Origin: Acidovorax sp. A1169
GTDB lineage: Bacteria; Pseudomonadota; Gammaproteobacteria; Burkholderiales; Burkholderiaceae_C
Assembly (NCBI RefSeq): GCF_030704685.1
Contig: NZ_JAUZDX010000008.1
Coordinates: 186,001-250,000, forward strand
Direction: 5' to 3'
DNA length: 64,000 nt
The notes under the pieces are model-generated. The model saw nothing but the letters and a program-made list of their open reading frames with translations. It searched no databases and had not been told where the DNA came from. A program made the translations under genes and the position numbers. Positions 25,790-34,476 of this stretch are shown here, in pieces; within the stretch, counting starts at the first letter, position 1; every line of letters begins with the position of its first letter.

Positions 25790-25821
25790 ATTGCAACGAG
25801 AAGTTTGGAGAGACACGCACC

Positions 25822-27501
25822 ATGACCGACCGCCCCTGGCTGGCCGCCTATCCGCAAGGCGTCCCCGCCGATATCGATACCTCGCAGTACCCCTCGCTCG
25901 TCGCGCTGATGGATGAGGCGTTCAGCAAGTACGCCAGCCGCGTGGCCTACAGCTTCATGGGCAGGGATGTGAGCTACGCCCAGACCGACTCGCTGAGCAG
26001 TGCCTTTGCGGCCTACCTGCAGGGCCTGGGCCTGGTCAAGGGCGACCGCGTCGCCATCATGATGCCCAACGTGCCGCAGTACCCCGTGACGGTGGCGGCC
26101 ATCCTGCGTGCCGGCTTCGTGGTGGTCAACGTGAACCCGCTGTACACCCCGCGCGAACTGGAACACCAGCTCAAGGACTCGGGCGCCAAGGCCATCGTCA
26201 TCATCGAGAACTTTGCCAGCACGCTGCAGCAGTGCATCGCCAACACCCCCGTCAAGCACGTGGTGCTGGCGGCCATGGGCGACCAGCTGGGCCTCGTCAA
26301 GGGCACGCTGGTGAACTACGTGGTGCGCAACGTCAAGAAGATGGTGCCCACCTATGACCTGCCCGGCGCCGTGCGCTTCAACGACGCGGTGGCCCGCGGC
26401 ACGCGCGGCAGCTTCAAGAAGCCCGACATCCGCCCCGACGACATCGCCCTCTTGCAGTACACCGGCGGCACCACCGGCGTGAGCAAGGGCGCCGTGCTGC
26501 TGCACCGCAACGTGCTCGCCAACGTGCTGCAGTCCGAGGCCTGGAACGCACCCGTGATGGCCAAGGTGCCCTCGGGCGAGCAGCCCACCAGCGTCTGCGC
26601 GCTGCCGCTGTACCACATCTTCGCGTTCACCGTGAACATGATGCTGTCCATGCGCACGGGCGGCAAGACCATCCTGATCCCCAACCCGCGCGACCTGCCC
26701 GCCGTGCTCAAGGAACTGTCCAAGCACACCTTCCACAGCTTCCCGGCCGTGAACACGCTGTTCAATGGCCTGGCCAACCACCCCGACTTCAACACCGTCA
26801 ACTGGAAGAACCTCAAGGTCTCGGTGGGCGGCGGCATGGCCGTGCAGGGCGCCGTGGCCAAGCTCTGGCTGGAGAAGACCGGCTGCCCCATCTGCGAAGG
26901 CTACGGCCTGTCGGAAACCAGCCCCTCGGCCAGCTGCAACCCCGTGACGGCCAAGGAATATACCGGCACCATCGGCGTGCCGATTCCCGGCACGTCGATG
27001 AAGCTGCTGGACGACGAAGGCAACGAGGTCACCACACTGGGCCAGCCCGGAGAGATCGCCATCAAGGGCCCGCAGGTCATGGCCGGTTACTGGCAGCGCC
27101 CCGACGAGACGGCCAAGGTCATGACCGATGACGGCTACTTCAAGTCCGGCGACATCGGCATCATGGATGAGCGCGGCTACTTCAAGATCGTGGACCGCAA
27201 GAAGGACATGGTGCTGGTCAGTGGCTTCAACGTCTACCCCAACGAGGTCGAGGAAGTGGTCGCCAACTGCCCCGGCGTGCTCGAATGCGCCGTGGTCGGC
27301 GTGCCCGACGAGAAGACCGGCGAGGCCGTCAAGCTGGTCATCGTGAAGAAGGACCCGGGGCTCACCGAAGCCCAGATCAAGGAATACTGCAAGGCCAACC
27401 TCACGGGCTACAAGCAGCCGAGGGTGATCGAGTTCCGCACCGAGCTGCCCAAGACCCCCGTGGGCAAGATCCTGCGCCGCGAGCTGCGCGACAAGAAGTA
27501 G
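25822..27501 (+). CDS. fadD: Long-chain fatty acid--CoA ligase
   Basis: 559 residues of the AMP-forming ligase superfamily. P-loop YTGGTTGVSKGA, the motif YGLSETSP, the hinge region GYFKIVDRKKDMVLVSGFNV and the catalytic lysine block KTPVGKILRRELR near the C-terminus are present. Activates long-chain fatty acids to acyl-CoA for beta-oxidation or lipid synthesis. The N-terminus MTDRPWLAAYPQGVPADI matches the FadD type; ATG at 25822 with GGAGAGA ~11 nt upstream. It is preceded by a hairpin leader and is 143 bp from pntB, so it is likely a separate transcript. Confidence 0.92.
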   Translation: MTDRPWLAAYPQGVPADIDTSQYPSLVALMDEAFSKYASRVAYSFMGRDVSYAQTDSLSSAFAAYLQGLGLVKGDRVAIMMPNVPQYPVTVAAILRAGFVVVNVNPLYTPRELEHQLKDSGAKAIVIIENFASTLQQCIANTPVKHVVLAAMGDQLGLVKGTLVNYVVRNVKKMVPTYDLPGAVRFNDAVARGTRGSFKKPDIRPDDIALLQYTGGTTGVSKGAVLLHRNVLANVLQSEAWNAPVMAKVPSGEQPTSVCALPLYHIFAFTVNMMLSMRTGGKTILIPNPRDLPAVLKELSKHTFHSFPAVNTLFNGLANHPDFNTVNWKNLKVSVGGGMAVQGAVAKLWLEKTGCPICEGYGLSETSPSASCNPVTAKEYTGTIGVPIPGTSMKLLDDEGNEVTTLGQPGEIAIKGPQVMAGYWQRPDETAKVMTDDGYFKSGDIGIMDERGYFKIVDRKKDMVLVSGFNVYPNEVEEVVANCPGVLECAVVGVPDEKTGEAVKLVIVKKDPGLTEAQIKEYCKANLTGYKQPRVIEFRTELPKTPVGKILRRELRDKK

Positions 27502-27629
27502 CAGGCAACCACCTTCGGGTGCCGCGATCCGGTACCTGGAGCGAGTGGTTCGCAAAGGGCCTCCGGCTGGAATAATCGCAGATTCTGCGTGCCCGGCCGC
27601 AGGCCCTTTTACTTTTTGCCCGAAGCTCC

Positions 27630-28373
27630 ATGACCACCGCCATTCTCAGCGCCCTGCCCGACGAGCAGGCCAGCCTCGTCGCCCGGCTCGGGCGCCCCCA
27701 GCGCCTCACCCACGCAGGCCGCTCCTTCTGGAAGGGCGAGCTGTGCGACCGGCCCGTGGTGCTGGCGCTCTCGGGCATCGGCAAGGTGGCGGCCGCGACC
27801 ACGGCCACCGCGCTCATCGAGCATTTCGGCGTGGCGCGCATCGTCTTCACCGGCGTGGCCGGTGGCCTGGGGGATGGTGTGAACGTGGGCGACGTGGTGG
27901 TGGCAGAGACCTTTTTGCAGCACGACATGGACGCCTCGCCGCTGTTCCCGCGCTGGGAGCTGCCTGGCTATGCGCGCACGCGGCTGGACTGCGATGCGCA
28001 CTTGTCCACCCTGCTGCGGGACGCGGCCCGCAACTGCCTGTCCGGCGCCGGCCGCCTGCCGGGTCTGGATGATGGGGCGCACCGCGTGCACCACGGCCTT
28101 GTCGCCAGTGGCGACCGCTTCGTCTCCAGCGCCCAGGAAGCCCGGCAATTGAGCGAAGGCCTGGGCCTGGCTGGCCACAACGTACTTGCCGTCGAAATGG
28201 AAGGCGCCGCCGTGGCCCAGGTCTGCCTGGACTACGCCATCCCCTTCGCCGCCATCCGCACCATCTCCGACCGCGCCGACGACACCGCCCACGTCGACTT
28301 CGCCCACTTCGTCCAGACCGTCGCCAGCCGCTACGCCGAGCACATGGTGCGCGTGCTCATGCAAACGTTGTGA
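27630..28373 (+). CDS. mtnN: 5'-methylthioadenosine/S-adenosylhomocysteine nucleosidase
   Basis: 247 residues of the nucleoside phosphorylase fold. It cleaves MTA and SAH to adenine and the thioribose moiety. Hallmarks are the N-terminal TAILSALPDEQASL, VFTGVAGGLG (ribose/phosphate site), AVEMEGAAVAQVC (substrate-binding Met-Glu) and ISDRADD with the catalytic Asp. MTA is the by-product of spermidine synthesis, so it links functionally to speD at 4.7 kb. A TAAT-containing -10-like element lies about 60 nt upstream. Confidence 0.9.
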   Translation: MTTAILSALPDEQASLVARLGRPQRLTHAGRSFWKGELCDRPVVLALSGIGKVAAATTATALIEHFGVARIVFTGVAGGLGDGVNVGDVVVAETFLQHDMDASPLFPRWELPGYARTRLDCDAHLSTLLRDAARNCLSGAGRLPGLDDGAHRVHHGLVASGDRFVSSAQEARQLSEGLGLAGHNVLAVEMEGAAVAQVCLDYAIPFAAIRTISDRADDTAHVDFAHFVQTVASRYAEHMVRVLMQTL

Positions 28374-28385
28374 CCCGGCAGCACA

Positions 28386-28544
28386 AAGGCGCGCAGCGCC
28401 ACAGATGGGAGTAGCTTAATACCCGGCTCGACAGCACCAGGGCGCGTAGCGCCCGAAGTGCAACCACCAGCGCCACCGTGGATCCGGCTTTGCCGGTCCA
28501 GGGGTGGCGTCCCCCCTCGGGGGGGAAGGCGCGCAGCGCCACAG
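28386..28544. repeat. Short GC-rich repeats AAGGCGCGCAGCGCCACAG flanking mtnN-corA junction
   Basis: Two exact 19-bp copies (28386-28404 and 28526-28544) plus a related GGGCGCGTAGCGCCC (28440-28454). Each is itself a near-palindrome (GGCGC/GCGCC). A CCCCCC-TC-GGGGGG hairpin (28511-28524) also lies here. No coding sequence; this looks like a REP-type intergenic mosaic between two converging genes. Confidence 0.7.
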
Positions 28545-28548
28545 GGGG

Positions 28549-29535
28549 CTACTTCAACCAGCCGCGCCTGCGGAAGTACCACATGGGCACCACCGCGCTC
28601 GCCACCATCAGCGCGATGCCATAGGCATAGCCGTAGGTCCACGTAAGTTCGGGCATGAATTGGAAGTTCATGCCGTACACGCTGGCGATCAGCGTGGGCG
28701 GCAGCAGCGCCACGCTGGCCACCGAGAAGATCTTGATGATCTTGTTCTGGTTGATGTTGATGAAACCGACCGTGGCGTCCATCAGGAAGTTGATCTTGTC
28801 GAACAGGAAGGCCGTGTGGTTGTCCAGCGACTCTATGTCGCGCAGGATCTGGCGCGCCTCCTCGAACTGCTCGGAGTTGAGCATCTTGCTGCGCATCATG
28901 AAGCTCACCGCGCGGCGCGTGTCCATCACGTTGCGGCGGATGCGGCCGTTCAAGTCTTCCTGGCGTGCGATGGCGGCCAGCACCTCGCCGGCACGGGTAT
29001 CGGTCACATCGCCGGCCAGCACCTGCTTGCTCACCGCTTCGAGCTCGTCGTAGATGTTCTCCAGCGTGTCGGCCGAGTATTCGGCATCCGCGTCGAACAG
29101 CTTGAGCAGCACCTCCTTGGCGTCCTCGATGAGGCCCGGCGCGCGGCGCGCACGCATGCGCAGCAGGCGAAAGACGGGCACGTCCTCGTCGTGGATGGAG
29201 AACAGCACGCCCCGGCTCTTGAGGTTGGCGTTGTGCTGGTTCAGGATGAAGGCCACGCGCACCGAGCGCGGGTTCTCGTCGTCGTCGATCAGGAAATCGC
29301 TGCGGATGTGCAGCTCGCCGTTGTCTTCCTCATAGAAGCGGGCGGATTCCTCGATGTCCTCGTCCATCGCATCCTCGGGGATGGACAGGCCATAGTGCTG
29401 CTTGATCCAGCGTTTTTCTTCGAGCGTGGGGGCTTCCAGGTCCACCCAGATCGGCTGGAACCTGGCGAGCTCTTCCAGGGATTCGATTTCTTCCTGGAAC
29501 AGCCGGCCATTGGCAAGCGTAAAGATGTTGAGCAT
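28549..29535 (-). CDS. corA: Magnesium/cobalt transporter CorA
   Basis: 328 residues. A large cytoplasmic N-terminal domain with acidic helices is followed by two C-terminal transmembrane helices. The first ends with the selectivity motif YGMNF (conserved GMN) and the loop MPELTWTYG follows. The C-terminus is basic (FRRRGWLK). Forms pentameric Mg2+ channels in the inner membrane. ATG at 29535 with GGGAG upstream. The ~200-bp upstream region contains stable stems and may control expression (see the leader entry). Confidence 0.95.
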   Translation of the reverse strand: MLNIFTLANGRLFQEEIESLEELARFQPIWVDLEAPTLEEKRWIKQHYGLSIPEDAMDEDIEESARFYEEDNGELHIRSDFLIDDDENPRSVRVAFILNQHNANLKSRGVLFSIHDEDVPVFRLLRMRARRAPGLIEDAKEVLLKLFDADAEYSADTLENIYDELEAVSKQVLAGDVTDTRAGEVLAAIARQEDLNGRIRRNVMDTRRAVSFMMRSKMLNSEQFEEARQILRDIESLDNHTAFLFDKINFLMDATVGFININQNKIIKIFSVASVALLPPTLIASVYGMNFQFMPELTWTYGYAYGIALMVASAVVPMWYFRRRGWLK

Positions 29536-29577
29536 GTGCTCACTCCCTTGGTAATTGGCGTCTGCGGTGGGGGTTCA

Positions 29578-29654
29578 GGGGTTGCTTTCAACCCCACGGC
29601 AGGCCGGGGAGCTGAAAGCTACCAACTCGGGTAGGTTTCCAAGGAGCTTTCTCC
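29578..29654 (-). promoter_or_regulatory. Structured 5' leader of corA
   Basis: Minus strand, in order: GGAG-AAAG-CTCC (29643-29654). GAAAGCT/AGCTTTC arms (29645-29651 with 29614-29620) then enclose an inner ACC/GGT pairing. Last is the perfect hairpin GGGGTTG-AAAG-CAACCCC (29578-29595). The first and second stems share bases and are mutually exclusive. The last stem ends about 43 nt before the corA start. It does not match the M-box consensus as I know it. Confidence 0.45.
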
Positions 29655-29742
29655 GTTAAAAAATGCAAGCGCCGGATTATCGCACCGGGCAACCGGCGTG
29701 TCTTTGACAGGGCCCGCTGGTGTGGGCCCGCCCGCCCTGGCT

Positions 29743-30555
29743 TCAAGAGTTGGCAGCCGCCCGCACGGTGGCCAGCGCCCGGCAGAGGTCGGCCCAGGCG
29801 GCGGCCTTGTTGTCCTGCGAGCGCAGCAGGAAAGCCGGGTCGTAGGTCACCACGGCCGGGCAGCCCGCCAGGGTGTGCGGCCCTGCGCGCATGCGGCCCA
29901 GCGGTTCGGTGCTCGCCAGTGCGGCCCGGGCGGCCACATGGCCCAGCACCAGCACCATGGCCGGTTGCAGCGTGGCGACGGCCTCGGCCAGTTGCCCTGC
30001 CACGTCGGCATCGTTGCCGCTGCCATCCTGGCCGCCGGGTGCTGCGCGCTGCAGTGCTGCAAGGAACACACGGGGGTGGTGGTGCAGTTGCATGGCACGC
30101 AGCATGTTGTCCAGCAGCTTGCCGGCATCACCCGACAGCGGCTCGGCGGGGTGGGGGATTTCGGCCACGATGAGCCAGCCGCTGCCCAGGCCTGCCGGCG
30201 TGCGCGCCGGGTCTGCCGTGGGATACAGCGCCTGGGGCGCGTGGAGCGAGAGGCCGGTGGCCGCTGCCGCCGCGGCCGGAGCCACCGGTGGGGTGGCTGC
30301 GGCTTTGCGCAGCGCTGCCGGCGCCGGCGCCGGGGCGTTCGCCTGCGCCGGCAGGGGTGCGGCAGGCGCTGGCGGCTGAGGGGTGGGCCGTACCGCGGTG
30401 GCCACTGCGCCATCGTGCACTGGCACGGCACGGTCGGCCGGCGCAGCCACGAGGGCAGCGGCTGGCGGGGCCGCAGTGGCTTCGCCGGGGGCCCACACGG
30501 TCACCCCCATCTCCTGCAGCATGGCGCGCTGGCGCGCATCGAGGGAAAGGCTCAT
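29743..30555 (-). CDS. Divergent uracil-DNA glycosylase-superfamily protein
   Basis: 270 residues: a ~100-residue alanine/proline-rich low-complexity N-terminus, then a UDG-like domain. Family-4/5-like positions are recognisable: WLIVAEIPHPAEPLSGDAGK and LLDNMLRAM at motif A, and VTYDPAFLLR at motif B. The usual motif-B histidine (HPxxxxR) is Asp239, and the cysteines for a 4Fe-4S cluster are absent. DNA-repair activity is therefore doubtful. It ends an operon tsaB-rimI-this gene, with 10 bp to rimI. Confidence 0.65.
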   Translation of the reverse strand: MSLSLDARQRAMLQEMGVTVWAPGEATAAPPAAALVAAPADRAVPVHDGAVATAVRPTPQPPAPAAPLPAQANAPAPAPAALRKAAATPPVAPAAAAAATGLSLHAPQALYPTADPARTPAGLGSGWLIVAEIPHPAEPLSGDAGKLLDNMLRAMQLHHHPRVFLAALQRAAPGGQDGSGNDADVAGQLAEAVATLQPAMVLVLGHVAARAALASTEPLGRMRAGPHTLAGCPAVVTYDPAFLLRSQDNKAAAWADLCRALATVRAAANS

Positions 30556-30565
30556 GGGGTGGTTC

Positions 30566-31045
30566 TCACAATGGCAGGCTCATGACCACCGCGTCCTCGC
30601 GCTGGCCATGGTGGGCCGGGTAGTAGCGCGCGCGCTCGCCCACGCGGCGAAAGCCATGGGTTTCATAGATCTGCTGGGCGCGCAGGTTGCTCACGCGCAC
30701 CTCCAGCCACAGCCACTGGGCGCCTTTGCCGCGCGACCACAGCGCCAGCGCGTCCAGCAGCACGCGGGCCCAGCCCTGGCGCTGGAATTCAGGGGCGACG
30801 GTGAGGTTCAGGAGGTGCACCTCGTCCACCCCCATCATGGCCACGAAGTAGCCCAGCAACTGGTCGCCGCCCATCAGCAACTGGCACTCGTAGCGCGAGG
30901 CCATGGCATCGATGAAGTTGCCCCGCGTCCAGGGGTGGGTGTAGGCGCGCTGCTCCACCTCCAGCACGGCATCGAGCTGTGACAGGGTGAGGGATTCCAG
31001 GCGCGCCTCGGGGGCGTCGGCACCAGGGGTTGGAACTGCGCTCAT
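30566..31045 (-). CDS. rimI: Ribosomal protein S18-alanine N-acetyltransferase
   Basis: 159 residues of the GNAT fold: LESLTLSQLDAVLEVEQRAY, HPWTRGNF, the acetyl-CoA loop VAPEFQRQGWARVLLD (Q/RxxGxG/A) and WLEVRVSNLRAQQIYETHGF. RimI acetylates the N-terminal alanine of S18. It overlaps tsaB by ATGA; tsaB-rimI is a conserved bacterial pair. Confidence 0.93.
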   Translation of the reverse strand: MSAVPTPGADAPEARLESLTLSQLDAVLEVEQRAYTHPWTRGNFIDAMASRYECQLLMGGDQLLGYFVAMMGVDEVHLLNLTVAPEFQRQGWARVLLDALALWSRGKGAQWLWLEVRVSNLRAQQIYETHGFRRVGERARYYPAHHGQREDAVVMSLPL

Positions 31046-31779
31046 AGGGATGGAGGGTCGGTTCTAGGCAGGGTGGGCGTGGCCTGGGCAGCGCGCAACG
31101 CGTCCCGCTCGGCTGTGGTTTTCGCCACTTTATCGCGGATATAGCGCGGCAGGGCAGCGCTGGCGGGCACGCCCCCCCCTGCGGCCAGCAGGGCCGGCGC
31201 CAGGCGCAGCAGCGCGGTGGCCGTGGGCAGGGCCCGCACATGCGTGGCCAGGGGCGCCAGGCGCTCGCCATAGGGGGCGTGCGCATTGCCGGCGACGCTC
31301 CAGCCGGCTGGCACTTGCACGGTTTCGGGCGCACCCAGGCCGAAGTCCGCATCGGCCAGCCAGCGGCTCTCGGTGGGCAGCCATTCGCAGCGGGCGCTGT
31401 AGACCTCGTCCATGCGCGCGTCGAGCACGGCCACCACTTGGGTGCTGCCATGCTGGTGGCGGGCCTCTTCTGCCACGGCCAGCAAGGTGTCGACCGGCAG
31501 CACGGGCACACCTGTACCGCCGCGCGCCCCGAAGGCCAGGCCCTGAGCCACGGCGCAGGCGGTGCGCAGACCGGTGAAGGAGCCCGGGCCCCGGCCGAAC
31601 ACGATGGTGTCCAGCGTCGCGAACGACAGGCCGGCATCTGCTAGCAGGCGGTTGATGGCCGGAATCAGCGTGGCCGAGGCCTGGGCGCCGCCAGGGCCCG
31701 TGTGCTCGCGCACCACGTCCCCGTGCTGCACGGCGATGGACAGGGTATCGGTGCTGGTATCGAAGGCAAGCAGGTTCAT
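31042..31779 (-). CDS. tsaB: tRNA threonylcarbamoyladenosine biosynthesis protein TsaB
   Basis: 245 residues from MNLLAFDTSTDTLSIAV. ASKHA-fold protein that partners TsaD and TsaE in making t6A37 on ANN-decoding tRNAs. It has the family block FGRGPGSFTGLRTACAVAQG. An in-frame ATG 7 codons upstream (31800) overlaps the stop of the DMT gene as TGATG, so coupled initiation there is possible. The conserved N-terminus favours 31779. Followed by rimI. Confidence 0.93.
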   Translation of the reverse strand: MNLLAFDTSTDTLSIAVQHGDVVREHTGPGGAQASATLIPAINRLLADAGLSFATLDTIVFGRGPGSFTGLRTACAVAQGLAFGARGGTGVPVLPVDTLLAVAEEARHQHGSTQVVAVLDARMDEVYSARCEWLPTESRWLADADFGLGAPETVQVPAGWSVAGNAHAPYGERLAPLATHVRALPTATALLRLAPALLAAGGGVPASAALPRYIRDKVAKTTAERDALRAAQATPTLPRTDPPSL

Positions 31780-31799
31780 GGCGGTGGCAGGCGGGGACA

Positions 31800-32792
31800 T
31801 CAGGCTGCGGATTTTGGCGAAGTGGGCGGCAGGGCGGCGGGCGCGGGGCTCTTGCGCAGCACCCCCAGCAGGATACCCGTGGTCACCAGCGCCAGGCCCG
31901 CGCCCAGGTTCCACTGCAGGGGTTCGCCCAGCAGCAGCACCGCACCGATGGCCGACAGCCCGGGCACCAGCGCCGTGATCATGGTGCTGCGCACGGGGCC
32001 GTAGTGCTGGATCATGCGCGTGAAGGCAATCCCCGAGATGACCACCGAGCCACCGCCCTGGAAGACCAGCTGGAACAGGATTTCGCGCCACGGCGCCTGC
32101 CCCAGGTGGCTGGAGACCGTGCCCAGCGCCACCAGCACCCCATAGACCGGGGCGTAGACCAGCAGCGCAAAGGCCGTGATGGCGATGGTGGCCTGCACCG
32201 CATCCACGGCGAGGCGCCGGGCCTGCACGCTGTAGGCGGCCCAGCTGGCGGCGGCCAGCATGAAGAGCACGTCGCCCTTCCACACATCGCCGCCCGAAAA
32301 GCCCGCGAGCAGGCTGCGCCCACCCACCAGCAGGTCGCCAGCCACGATGAGCGCCAGGCCCGCAGCGCGCAGGGGCGTGATGCGGTCGTGCAGCACGATC
32401 ACCGCCAGCAGGGCGGTCCACAGCGGCAGGCTGCCGGGCATGAGCACGGCGGCGTGGGTGGCCGGGGCGTGGAAAAAGCCGGCGTAGGCCAGCACCGCGT
32501 ACAGCACCCCGCCGAAGATGCCCAGCAGGGCTGTGGTGGTCAGCGGCAACGGCGAGATGCCCGCCAGGCTGGAGGCCGGCGCGCTGGCGCCCAGCAGTGC
32601 ACGGCGCCGGCGCACCAGCCACCAGCCCCAGGGCACCAGCACCAGGCTGGCGCCCACGATGCGCAGCAGCGTGATGTCCAGGGGGGTGAGGGTGCGCTGC
32701 GCCGAGGCGCGGGCGATCACGATGAAGCTGGTCCAGAGGGTGACGGTGACCAGGGCCGCCAGCAGGCCCTTGGCCCGGGGAGAAAAGCGCAT
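31800..32792 (-). CDS. DMT-superfamily (EamA-domain) transporter
   Basis: 330 residues with about ten transmembrane helices in two EamA repeats (LLAALVTVTLWTSFIVIARA at the start, GGDVWKGDVLFMLAAASWAA in the second half). Inner-membrane drug/metabolite exporter; substrate unknown. No Shine-Dalgarno; a GATAAT hexamer lies 6 nt upstream of the ATG on the minus strand (32799-32804). Divergent from dacB; tsaB follows directly. Confidence 0.85.
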   Translation of the reverse strand: MRFSPRAKGLLAALVTVTLWTSFIVIARASAQRTLTPLDITLLRIVGASLVLVPWGWWLVRRRRALLGASAPASSLAGISPLPLTTTALLGIFGGVLYAVLAYAGFFHAPATHAAVLMPGSLPLWTALLAVIVLHDRITPLRAAGLALIVAGDLLVGGRSLLAGFSGGDVWKGDVLFMLAAASWAAYSVQARRLAVDAVQATIAITAFALLVYAPVYGVLVALGTVSSHLGQAPWREILFQLVFQGGGSVVISGIAFTRMIQHYGPVRSTMITALVPGLSAIGAVLLLGEPLQWNLGAGLALVTTGILLGVLRKSPAPAALPPTSPKSAA

Positions 32793-32852
32793 CGGGGGAT
32801 TATCGGCGGGTCGGGCAGGCCGTGCCGGTGGCGGGCGATAGACTCCCTGCCC
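32793..32852. promoter_or_regulatory. Divergent promoter region between the DMT gene and dacB
   Basis: 60 bp holding GATAAT on the minus strand (32799-32804; 6 nt to the DMT ATG) and TAGACT on the plus strand (32839-32844; 8 nt to the dacB ATG). Neither gene has a Shine-Dalgarno, so both transcripts may be leaderless. The -35 elements are not recognisable. Confidence 0.4.
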
Positions 32853-34334
32853 ATGTTGTCCGTACGCCTGTTGACCTGTCTGCCCCAGCCATCCTTCGCG
32901 CCTTCGTGGCGCCTTGCCGCCCCGCTGGCCGTGCTGTGGTGGTGCCTGGCGCTTCCCGGCGCCCATGCCCAGGCGCCCAGCCCCTCGCCCCTGCCGCCCG
33001 AGGTGGAGGCCGCGCTCTCCCGTGCCCGCCTGCCGCGCGAGGCGCTCTCGGTGCTGGTGGTCGACGCCCAGGGCGGTGCGCGGCAGGCGCCTCGGCTTGC
33101 GCACCGCGCCCAGGTGCCCATGAACCCGGCCTCGGTGATGAAGCTGGTCACCACCTATGCGGCGCTCGACCAGCTCGGCCCGGCCTATGCCTGGAACACC
33201 CCCGTCTACGTGCAGGGCACGGTGCAGGATGGCAGCCTGCGCGGCAACGTCTACATCCAGGGCCAGGGCGATCCCAAGCTGGTGATGGAACGGCTGTGGC
33301 TGCTGCTGCGCCGCCTGCAGGGCCAGGGCATCCAGGTCATCGTGGGCGACATCGTGCTCGACCGCACCGCCTTCGACGTGCCCGAGCAGGACCCCGGCAG
33401 CTTCGACAACGAGCCCCTGCGGCCCTACAACGCCTCGCCCGATGCGCTGCTGGTGAACTACAAGTCGCAGGTGATGACCTTCGTGCCGGACGTGGCCGCA
33501 GGCCTGGCGCGCATCCAGTACGACCCGCCGATGGCCGGCGTGCAGCGCCAGGCTTCCGTGGCGCTGGCCGCCCCCGGGGCGGACTGCGGCGACTGGCGCG
33601 GCGCCCTGCGCGCGGAGCTTTCCGACCCGGCGCGCATTGCCTTCCAGGGCGTGTTCCCGGCCAGCTGCGGCGAGCGCGTGTGGCCCATCGCGCCGGCCGA
33701 TCCGCGCGGCTTTGCGGCGCGCGCGGTGGAGGGCATGTGGCGCGAGCTGGGCGGCAAGCTCACGGGCAGCGTGCGCGACGGCAAGGTGCCGGCCGGGCTG
33801 AAACCCGTCTTCGTGGCCACCTCGCCCGCCCTGGCCGAGGTGGTGCGCGACGTGAACAAGTACAGCAACAACGTCATGGCGCAGCAGGTGTTCCTCACGC
33901 TGGCGCTGGGGAACAAGGGTGTGCCTGCCACGTTCGATGGTGCGCGCGACGCCCTGCGCCGCTGGTGGCATCTGCGCTTTGGCGATGCCGACCAGCCCGT
34001 GGCCGACAACGGCGCCGGCCTCTCCCGCGATGCGCGCATCACCGCCCAGGGCCTGGCGCGCATGCTGCAATCGGCCTGGGCCTCGCCGGTGATGCCCGAG
34101 CTGGTGTCCTCCCTGCCCATCGCCGGGGTGGACGGCACCCTGCGCCGCAGCCAAGCCCGGGGCGCGGCCCACCTCAAGACCGGCAGCCTGCGCGACGTGA
34201 TGGCCATCGCTGGTTACGTGCATGGCGCCAGTGGCCGGCGCTACGTGCTGGTGGCCATGGTCAACCATGCCAACGCCGGGGCCGCCCGCCCAGTGCTCGA
34301 TGCGCTGACCGACTGGGCCGCGCGCGACCAGTAG
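32853..34334 (+). CDS. dacB: D-alanyl-D-alanine carboxypeptidase/endopeptidase (PBP4 family)
   Basis: 493 residues. The signal peptide ends near GAHAQA. The three active-site motifs are SVMK (NPASVMKLVTTY, residues ~91-102), SNN (KYSNNVMAQQ, ~347) and KTG (HLKTGSLRDV, ~443). The ~200-residue insertion typical of PBP4 lies between SxxK and SxN. Periplasmic trimming of peptidoglycan. The start directly follows a possible -10 (TAGACT). Confidence 0.94.
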   Translation: MLSVRLLTCLPQPSFAPSWRLAAPLAVLWWCLALPGAHAQAPSPSPLPPEVEAALSRARLPREALSVLVVDAQGGARQAPRLAHRAQVPMNPASVMKLVTTYAALDQLGPAYAWNTPVYVQGTVQDGSLRGNVYIQGQGDPKLVMERLWLLLRRLQGQGIQVIVGDIVLDRTAFDVPEQDPGSFDNEPLRPYNASPDALLVNYKSQVMTFVPDVAAGLARIQYDPPMAGVQRQASVALAAPGADCGDWRGALRAELSDPARIAFQGVFPASCGERVWPIAPADPRGFAARAVEGMWRELGGKLTGSVRDGKVPAGLKPVFVATSPALAEVVRDVNKYSNNVMAQQVFLTLALGNKGVPATFDGARDALRRWWHLRFGDADQPVADNGAGLSRDARITAQGLARMLQSAWASPVMPELVSSLPIAGVDGTLRRSQARGAAHLKTGSLRDVMAIAGYVHGASGRRYVLVAMVNHANAGAARPVLDALTDWAARDQ

Positions 34335-34476
34335 GGCGCAGGCGCGCAGGGCAGGCAGCTGTCGCCCAGGCGTCCTGGGGCACTCGTTATCCCTAATGGT
34401 CGCTAGGGCGCAGGTGCGCGCACGATGCTGCGTTACCATCCGCCGACATAGCCCACATAGAGAGAGGATTGCGACC

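Noticed and set aside
29536..29742. M-box or mini-ykkC riboswitch in the corA leader
   Set aside because: The characteristic conserved segments of those classes are not visible; retained only as an unclassified structured leader.
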